From the NCBI GenBank assembly GCA_020137815.1, contig CM035361.1, forward strand, positions 1,298,524 through 1,362,523: a stretch of 64,000 nucleotides of DNA. The letters run 5' to 3'. Positions 56,701 through 64,000 of the stretch are shown here, in pieces. Position numbers and translations under genes: made by a program. Source of the DNA: Hormiphora californensis. Lineage: Eukaryota > Ctenophora > Tentaculata > Cydippida > Pleurobrachiidae. The notes below the pieces were generated by a model that saw nothing but the letters and a program-made list of their open reading frames with translations, searched no databases and was not told the DNA's origin. The stretch's first letter is position 1. Every line of letters starts with the position of its first letter.

Positions 56701-59700
56701 AGGTATGTGTTACCATGGTTACCATGTCACCCAGTGACAAATATCAGGTAATGTTCTGCAGAATTCTGCAGATACTGGAGCTTATAAGGTGACCAGGCCA
56801 AAATCAGAGACTTAGGTATTGATCAGTGAGTTCATCTACTAACTGCATTGAATGTCTTCTTTATCTCCATTACTCTAGGCCCAAGCAGTACTGGATATTC
56901 TTCACTATTACAAATGGAACGAAGTCAGTGTGCTGATATCCAACGATAAATATGGAGTTAGCTTCATCCTCGACCTCCAGGAATCTTTAATAAAGCAAGA
57001 CAAAACTTTGCATCAGACCCACTTGAAACAGGTTTGTGTATTTGCTTGTTTGTTTATAAGTATATTGACTTTAATACAGTGCATCATACCGAATTCTCCA
57101 AACAGATCCTGGTTTACAACACGTTTACTGAAGAGGCTGAAGTTTCAACACAGTTGATGGCTCTCAAAACCTCCCTCGCAAGGGTTATCCTATATTTTGG
57201 GTCCTCCACCCACGCCCGAACTATTCTCCGCAAGGCAAACAACATGGGCCTCATGGGGAAGAGTTTGTATGGATCCTATCCGATGCCATCGTTGGTAACG
57301 CCTACAGTCTCTCTCCACAACGGGACTTACATGTCATACTACGAGGGATTGCTTGGCATTCAGCCGCGTTTAGACCGGAACTGGAGATACCAAAAATTCC
57401 GGGATGGATTCGCGGTAAAGTTCTCTGGAACACCCCTTACAGAGTTTATGATGATGAGTTATGATACTCTCTCCCTCGCAACTTCCTCTCTTACCGGACT
57501 CTCTGGGCTGCCCGAACAAGACCTAGACTGCACTAAAACGGAACGTTGGACAGGAGGAGATGCTATAATGAATATTCTGAAGAGAACAGTACATATTGGA
57601 GTGACAGGAGAGTACAGTTTCACTGATCAGGGGACAGTCAAGGAACCCGCTTACGACATCGTGAATTTTGTCGGGAAAGAGTTTATCCCAGTGGGACATT
57701 GGGACGAAAAGAACAATCTGAAGATGAATGCACCAGTTAGATTCTTCAAATCCACCTTCACGGCACCTAATGGTGAGGCCAATACCCTAAATGGCGTCCA
57801 CCTCCGATTCAGCATGATTCCCGGGGCCATGCCATACACCAGTGTACCCCGTGATGGGTGTAAGGACTTTACCTCCCCAAAATGTTACACAGGGCTGAGT
57901 GTTGAGTTGGTAGAGATGTTAGCTGCTCGACTAAAGTTCACCTACCACTTTGTGGTACCAGAAGATGGGATGTATGGGAGCAAGAACGCAGAGGGGGAGT
58001 GGAATGGGATGATTCTAGATATCATTAAAAACAGAACGGATATGATCATCACAGCTATCTCCTCCAATACCATCAGGAAAGAAGCGATTGAGTTCTCATA
58101 CCCACTACTAGAAGGAGGTCTGGCAGCATTTGTCAGGAGTAACCGAGAAGAACGAGACCACTTCTTCTTCCTCAGACCCTTCGATACCTCTGTCTGGATC
58201 GGTATCCTGATAGCATGTGTAGTTGTTGGAACTGTTCATTTACTTTCTTAGTGCTCTCTCACCCTATGGTGTCACCGGAGCTAAAGAGGTTCGCCAGGAA
58301 CAAGTGTAGCTGTGAGCCATGTAGAGCTAATCCAGTAGACCCCAAACCGGCCTGTATGGTAGCTGCAATGGATAAAAAGAAGCCTCGGCTAAACTTCATG
58401 CACTCCCTTTGGCTCATCTCCGCAGCCCTGGTCGGTATCCCTGGACCTTGTGCACCAACATCAGTAGGTGGACGAGTCGTCCTATTCACCTGGCGATTCT
58501 TTATCCTGATCCTGGTTAAGATCTACGTGGCTAACATGTCAGCCTTCCTAACCCTCAGTTACCAGAGATCTGATATCACCACACCAACTGACCTACTGAA
58601 ACAGGACAAGTACAGGTGGGGCATCCTGGGTAGTGGGGTGACTGATATCCTTCTACAGTCTAGTTTCGACCCTGATATGAATACCATAGGAACTGAAGCT
58701 GAGAAGCTGACGAGTTATGGTGAAGGGGTGAGGAAGATGAATGATGGATATTTTGTTTTTATCGGAGAGTTTGTGGAGTTGGAGTACCTCACATTGGAGG
58801 AGTGTAACATAATGAAAGTGGGAGATGTCTTCCAGTCTTTTGATCTCGCCTGGGGTCTACCCAAGGATTGCCCTTATAAGGGCCTGGTGGATCAATTCCT
58901 GCTGGATGTCAGGGAGAATGGAGTGTTCGGGGAACTACTAGGCAAGTATTACAACCAAAAGACAGGTGACAGCAAGTGTAAGGGAGGCAGCGCACTAACA
59001 ATGAGCATGGGAACTCTAGGAGGACTGTTCTTCACGATCCCTATTGGTATTTGTGTGGCATTAGCTTGTGTGTTTATTGAGTATTTCTATGTAGGTGTGA
59101 GGGATTCGGGGAAAGAGGTGGGGTGCTGTGGAGTGGTGGGGGAGAGGTTGAAGTTGCAGTTAGTTGGGAGGAGGAAGGGAGAGTTTATCGAGGACAAGGA
59201 CACCGATGTGTGATTTGTTTTTCATGCGTTTTAATTTTGTTATAAGATTTTGGAATTATTTTTTTAGCTTATAGTTTTTGTCGATTACACCCGGACCATC
59301 TAGCTTCTTGGATTTCACTATTACTGAAGCTGACGGACAGCAATGATAAGATACAAACAAGCCAAGCTTGGATTGATTAACAATTATTTAGTTAAAGGGT
59401 CAGTGCACAGGGCCAACTTGGGTTAAGTGTTGAGTCTCCTTGGGTGTGGGGACCCCTGGGTGTGGTTTAGATTTTGGACTGCCTGACTAGTTTGGGCGGA
59501 ACGTGACGTAACAAAGCGCTAATTTACCTGATACAGGCGTCCAGCAGATGGTATAGGAGATAATGATCACGAACCAAATAAAACTCTTTTTATAGCACTG
59601 GTACTTTTCAGAAGTCTTAGTTAAAATTCCTGCCAGTGATTCGTGGGCTGTCAACCTTCGGCCTGTGGGAAGACAATAATATCAATCTTGGAGCTTGGTA

Positions 59701-62700
59701 TTTATAATTTGATAGTACCATAATTACATAATGGGCATGGGACCTGTCATAAATTATAACAATCTCACTGAATGTATGCCTGTTATATTTACCTAGGGCT
59801 CCTCGAATTTGAGGGTCCTCCTTCTTCGGAGTGTTGAAGTTTTTCCGAAATACATTGTCACTTTGCTTACTCTTGAATGATACCACCATTATCATATGAT
59901 AGCAGTAGCCTGAAGAGAGAGATAAGAGAGAGAGAAAGCACTTAGTTTTGAGGAATTCTGGAACACATGAAAGCATCATTGTAATCACACCATGATCAAA
60001 AAGATCTCGATTTGATATAGTTACCGATGATAGGAGTAGGTAGGAGTGTCAAGAGGACCTTTTTACAGATACTGAATGCTATGAATCCCGGGTGCTGGTA
60101 CCCCATATGGTGGAATGAGGGTGAGAGACAACCAAAGGCGTTGTGATAGTACACAAAGGGAAACCACCCAAGCACCTGAAACAAAGATCAAGTTTAATTC
60201 ATCAAAACTTGAGTAGTAGGTGGTTGCCTGTCAGGCCAATGCAGCTCTGACCACAGTTCTCACGCGCACAGTTTCGCGTGCTTCGAATAGGGTCAGGCCA
60301 ATGCTCTGACAGGTGATTGTCCGGTAAGAACTTAAGGGTACGCTAACCAAAAATTTTTTTCGAGTGCAGGGAAATCTCTCACCGCAGGGTTGTAGGCCAT
60401 GCCAAGGAGACCTTAAATATGCAATTTTGGCCCTCAAGTCGAATTCATATTTTTGCTACAGCCGTTTTAAAATCGTCTTGAAAATTTCTGAAAAGACGTT
60501 TTTGACACCCTAAAAATACTTTTTCAGGGCTAGAAGCTTAAAATTATGGGGATTTGAAGGGGATAGGAAGGTTTATCGACACAAAAATTTTTATTAAAAT
60601 CGGTGATGATTTTCGGTCGTGAGATTGATTTACTTTTTTCCCTCTTAAAGGCCCTATTTAGCAAAGTTCCGAAAGTTTGTGAAGGCTGTAAATTGGTGAA
60701 AAGTTGCGTCTAACGATTATCTAAGTGGCCACAAATTTTTGGCGTGTCCTTATTTGAGACAAGTTGTACAGAGCTTTTTTTGTGAAAGCCGTTTTTTTAG
60801 AAATAAGGAAATAGCCTGTATCTCAAAAACGACTGATTTTAGAGACCTGAGACCAAGCTTAAACGATTCAGAAGGTCCGATTTTGGGGGGGTCTTCTGAG
60901 AGACATTTTTCTCCTACTTCAACGGTTTTCGCTGTAATTGCGAAAAAGGATTTAGCAAGAAGGTGGAAAAGCAGCACGAAGCAGGCTGTCGGAACTCCTC
61001 TTTTGCCCTCTTCAAAGGATTTGTTTTTCGCAATTACAGCGAAAACCGTTGAAGTAGGAGAAAAATGTCTCTCAGAAGACCCCCCCAAAATCGGACCTTC
61101 TGAATCGTTTAAGCTTGGTCTCAGGTCTCTAAAATCAGTCGTTTTTGAGATACAGGCTATTTCCTTATTTCTAAAAAAACGGCTTTCACAAAAAAAGCTC
61201 TGTACAACTTGTCTCAAATAAGGACACGCCAAAAATTTGTGGCCACTTAGATAATCGTTAGACGCAACTTTTCACCAATTTACAGCCTTCACAAACTTTC
61301 GGAACTTTGCTAAATAGGGCCTTTAAGAGGGAAAAAAGTAAATCAATCTCACGACCGAAAATCATCACCGATTTTAATAAAAATTTTTGTGTCGATAAAC
61401 CTTTCTATCCCCTTCAAATCCCCATAATTTTAAGCTTCTAGCCCTGAAAAAGTATTTTTAGGGTGTCAAAAACGTCTTTTCAGAAATTTTCAAGACGATT
61501 TTAAAACGGCTGTAGCAAAAATATGAATTCGACTTGAGGGCTAAAATTGCATATTTAAGGTCTCCTTGGCATGGCCTACAACCCTGCGGTGAGAGATTTC
61601 CCTGCACTCGAAAAAAATTTTTGGTTAGCGTACCCTTAATTCACATGATCGAGTGGTACCTGTGGTAGTTCCACAAGGGGTGAGATAATCCAAATAATAG
61701 CCGTTACTGTCAGGATTCTCCGCTGTGTTATCCACCGATTATATGTTAGCGGATGAATAACCTGAGAAAGTATTATGAGTATTTTTTAAGTTTTAAGTTT
61801 TAACAAAGCTCGAAGATTTGTTAGCTACAGTCGGACCCCGATTTAGTGGCATCCTCGGGGGGAAAAATCCTACCACTAAATCGGGGTGCCACTAAATCGG
61901 GGTCAAATAATGTTAATTTCCTATATCGGGGGAAAAAATCCTGCCACTAAACCGGGTTGCCACTAAATCGGGGTCCGACTGTATAAAATATTTTGTAAGT
62001 CTTACCGCAACATATCGTTCCACGGCCATACAACAAAGGGTCCAAGTTGAAATCTTACTTGACGTGTATATCAATAAACCTGTATCGATAATTTTTGGAA
62101 ATTGTTAAAGAACTCAGAAAACTAGGAATGAGTAATATACCGTATGACGTTCACCTTAATATTACTAGAATGGGAGGGGGCATGTGTTTTTCTGCTGTTA
62201 TACTATAAAAGGGCAGGTCTTGACAAATATCGTCATACGACAAATTGGGCAGACAAAGCGGTGTGGGAATCATTGTGATTTATTGTGAAATTATACAGAG
62301 GTTTATTAAAACAGCTTATGTAATGCAAAGATTCAACAATTCTTCTTGGGTAATTTCTACCCCTAGTACTGAATAATGAAGTCCCTATATTAAAATGTGA
62401 AGTGACAGAACCTGTATAGACTCTGCAGTACAGAACACATGTTCAACAAGCTATAAATTACCGTTTAGTGTGCAGAGAACGCTGCCCAATCTGACTGATT
62501 GGTCAGCAGGAAGACACTGCGCTGTGTAGTTGTACACTCCAGCCCCTCCTGTCCCATCTGAAACTCCTGTACCGTTTCTAGTAGTGAGAGAAGTCAGTTG
62601 ATATTAACATGGATGATAATAGGGGAAAACAATATTCTCCCCACCCATATCACCACCCAATTATTGGTAGACTACTTGAATTCCAGTATAGAACAAATCC

Positions 62701-63186
62701 TTGTGTTTTGAAAATGTACTCACATATTTAGTGCGGCATATCCGCTGATTGGCATGGCTATTCCGGCAATTAGAATATCACTCGCCGCCAGACTTATCGT
62801 CAGGAAATTGCTTGAGTTTTTTAACCTGCACAGAGAATAATCAATTAGTAGAAGTTTTATGAAGTTTTAAAAAAGGAAGAGACGGATAAACTAGGAGGGG
62901 GTGATAAGTAGATATGTCTTAGCGGGTAATTAGAACTAATATCAGTTCAGACATCTCAAGGCATGATATACTGTATTTGCTGACATCTACACTGCACTAT
63001 AATCCAACATTTAAACCATGTTTTTCAAAAGTTAGCTAAACAATGCACGACTTACTTTCTATTTTTCCTCAATGCTATGATAAGAGAGAGGTTACCGACT
63101 GTACCCACTATTGATACGAGGTAAAGAATGATACCAATCAGGATCTGGGCCCCTGCGGAGTAGCCTGAATCTGTGACAGGATCCAT
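53715..63186 (-). CDS. Class A (rhodopsin-like) GPCR, 11 exons, ligand unknown
   Basis: Exons in coding order: 63186-63056, 62825-62724, 62577-62462, 62079-62006, 61761-61660, 60175-60025, 59909-59793, 59662-59528, 55338-55242, 55098-54987, 53987-53715 (TAG). All phases agree; 469 residues. TM1 ends GTVGNLSLIIALRKN; TM2 contains SLAASDILIAGIAMP; TM3 ends CCMAVERYVAV (ERY in place of DRY); TM4 carries the conserved Trp (ILTVTAIIWII); TM6 has YTICWTPV (CWxP); TM7 has NPVIYGF (NPxxY) followed by a C-C pair suited to palmitoylation. The residue at the opsin retinal-lysine position is Ile, so it is not an opsin. The Ser/Thr-rich tail offers kinase/arrestin sites. The start is the first Met before TM1, giving a 14-residue N-terminus without a signal peptide. 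Some introns are large; one holds the iGluR gene on the other strand. Confidence 0.9.
54909..54940. repeat. Perfect 32-bp palindrome
   Basis: tgaactgtcgacgttt and its exact complement, centred on gtttaaac, extending with one mismatch to about 54900-54948. It is in the GPCR intron just below exon 54987-55098. Confidence 0.9.
55592..55640. repeat. Palindromic element, cagtcgtg-tgaatctcag family
   Basis: aaacagtcgtgactgaacgt pairs with tcaggcacgactgtt as a hairpin, matching 29877-29928. Inside the GPCR intron that holds the iGluR gene. Confidence 0.6.
56155..59213 (+). CDS. Ionotropic glutamate receptor subunit, nested gene, one frame disruption
   Basis: Ligand-gated cation-channel subunit. 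Exons: 56155-56347, 56536-56702, 56879-57031, 57106-59213, all in phase; about 870 residues, the usual size. Signal peptide MYSTLSILLFLLPCEA; amino-terminal domain to about residue 390; S1 with Cys pair CKDFTSPKC (57861) and the ligand-carboxylate Arg in SSNTIRKE (58075); M1 SVWIGILIACVVVG (from about 58192); pore loop LWLISAALVGIPG (58410); M3 IYVANMSAFLT (58521), equivalent to SYTANLAAF; S2 acidic residue in FIGEF (58767); M4 GLFFTIPIGICVALACVF. Reading changes frame near 58215-58251: frame 1 stops at 58249 and the rest follows in the frame of 58215, as if one base were missing. The rest is intact, so a consensus error or recent lesion is likelier than old decay. A tatcag before the ATG could be a cis or trans splice acceptor. 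Confidence 0.9.
56441..56530. repeat. 10-bp tandem repeat forming an E-box array
   Basis: Units actccacgtg and actccatatg alternate, with one actccatgtg first, for about seven units ending 5 bp before the acceptor of iGluR exon 2. Each unit contains a CANNTG E-box (CACGTG or CATATG) at 10-bp, near helical, spacing. It lies in iGluR intron 1. Confidence 0.85.
56669..56750 (+). promoter_or_regulatory. 45-bp tandem duplication creating two splice donors
   Basis: The exon-2 end ggttaccatgtcacccagtg acaaatatcag|gta occurs twice, with donors at 56703 and 56748. Using the second adds exactly 45 nt (15 codons, no stop), inserting a second TMSPSDKYQ block in the amino-terminal domain of the iGluR. 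Confidence 0.75.
60228..60312. repeat. Short palindromic element (family shared with 10455-10545)
   Basis: cctgtcaggccaatgc and gccaatgctctgacagg form the ends, with ctctgaccacagttctcacg inside. It is in the GPCR intron, 20 bp before the large foldback element. Confidence 0.6.
60332..61639. mobile_element. 1.3-kb foldback element, 616-bp near-identical inverted arms, TTAA flanks
   Basis: Left arm 60332-60947 and right arm 61024-61639 are reverse complements with only a few mismatches noticed by eye (for example near 60435 and 60567), around a 76-bp centre. TTAA stands at both outer ends (60332-60335 and 61636-61639), followed inward by gggtacgctaacc, so the structure is a TTAA-flanked foldback like a piggyBac-type MITE. 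The mirrored 160-codon frames (60739-61221 on + and 60750-61232 on -) are the same arm sequence read twice and are not taken as genes. It lies in the GPCR intron between the TM4 and TM5 exons, 15 bp past the donor. Confidence 0.85.
61828..61981. mobile_element. MITE with TA flanks, 154 bp
   Basis: Termini cagtcggaccccgatttagt and actaaatcggggtccgactg are perfect inverted repeats with TA outside each. Internal copies of ccactaaatcggggt and aaaatcctaccacta make it a nested repeat. GPCR intron between the TM3 and TM4 exons. Confidence 0.85.
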
Positions 63187-64000
63187 GATAGCTACAATAT
63201 ATATCCTTTGTTATGTTCTAACCCTCCCTTTATAAATGTTTCGGGGGCGGGGTGCCCTAAACACAGTCTAGCTAGGCAAATTATATATCCTACTGAGTGA
63301 TATCAAACACTCAAACAGGTGAATATAGCATGCACAACAAAGAGAGAAATATTAGAAAACTCTTAGAAATATATCGACATTTAGAATTTATATGGGCATT
63401 GCAGTATTACGAATATTAGCATTTAGCAGAATACAATAGATATGCAGCTATTCGGCAAAAATAATTCGGGGAACAAAAAATTTCCTTTTTTCAGGAACCC
63501 CATTCTTGAGTAGAAATGCCATGCAAAAATCGCATGGAAACAGACAACGCGGTACCATATGAAAGAACTAGAAGCTGAAAGGAGAAAGGTGAATTGCAGG
63601 GCTAAAAACGATGAATATAAATGAGCTAAAAGCTAAAAGCTAAAAGTTACGGTGTTTAATTCTCGTCTTTTTTCAAACCCACGGGGCTCGGAGAGAGATA
63701 GAGGGTAGAGCAAGACAAGGTGTTTCCTGTGCACTATGAATAAATGGGAAACCAAAATGGAAAACATTTTGGGAAAACCATGGTGGCTTCCTATGCCAAA
63801 TATAAATATCTTGCCGTTCTAATACGGCTAAAGTGACGTTAACAAGCCCTGGTTCAGATACAATACCAGTACACATCATATATTCACGTAATGTGTGTGT
63901 GTGTGTGTGTGACCTAGCGTAAAAAGGCAGGCAGAATAAAGGGATGGTGAGATAAATTGAGATAAACGTGAGGACAAAGGACAGAGAGAGAGAGAGAGAG
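63187..64000. other. 5' flank of the GPCR gene
   Basis: The GPCR promoter and any 5' UTR exon should lie here (transcription leftwards). Positions 63206-63262 are a dispersed repeat (tttgttatgttctaaccctc then a G-rich run) also seen at 1455-1510 and, reversed, at 7685-7735. There is a GT run at 63893-63911 and a GA run from 63983 to the end. No exon identified. Confidence 0.5.

Noticed and set aside
57034-57105. In-frame extension upstream of iGluR exon 4 starting at an ATG
   Set aside because: The extension lacks conserved character and lies before a good acceptor (ccaaacag) that joins in phase to exon 3.
58216-58250. 35-nt GT-AG micro-intron that would repair the iGluR frame
   Set aside because: Removing it deletes about half of transmembrane segment M1; a missing base explains the data better.
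60739-61232. Two almost identical 160-codon frames on opposite strands
   Set aside because: They are the same inverted-repeat arm read from both sides; no similarity to a transposase and no codon bias visible.

Overview
The window looks like nuclear DNA from an invertebrate animal. Genes are split into many small exons with GT/AG introns of about 75 bp to 10 kb. The encoded families are metazoan: a Fos/ATF3-type bZIP factor, an ITPRID/TESPA1/KRAP-type protein, a class A GPCR, an ionotropic glutamate receptor and a Cys-rich cell-surface protein. The receptor's divergence and the density of foldback elements would suit a non-bilaterian such as a ctenophore, but that is inference and I cannot place the species. 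All gene models below were assembled by eye from splice sites and phase, without transcripts.

Layout: (1) 1-7399 is mostly CT/GA-rich, homopolymer-ridden sequence that partly looks like unpolished long-read consensus, with one interspersed element (5231-5939). (2) 7400-10666 (+) is a Fos/ATF3-like bZIP gene with a cluster of ATF/CREB sites and a LINE 3' fragment in its introns. (3) 11000-14970 is repeats, including a (CTGT)n block and a short Helitron. (4) 14972-36661 (+) is a roughly 29-exon gene of about 1,200 codons with the conserved blocks of the IP3-receptor-interacting ITPRID family; its introns carry Helitrons, MITEs and tandem repeats. (5) 39180-53109 (+) is a type I membrane protein with three Cys-rich (Ly6/uPAR-like) modules, three alternative signal-peptide exons and a 10.3-kb intron filled by about 290 copies of a 33-bp satellite. 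(6) 53715-63186 (-) is an 11-exon class A GPCR. Nested on the opposite strand, inside the intron between its TM6 and TM7 exons, is (7) 56155-59213 (+), an ionotropic glutamate receptor with one frame disruption in M1.

The very long open frames at 42.7-51.9 kb, the poly-Ser/Leu and Arg/Glu frames in CT/GA tracts and the mirrored 160-residue frames at 60.7-61.2 kb are repeat artefacts, not genes. A signalling flavour is shared by several products (GPCR, ligand-gated channel, IP3-receptor adaptor, immediate-early-type bZIP), but nothing in the sequence shows that they act together.
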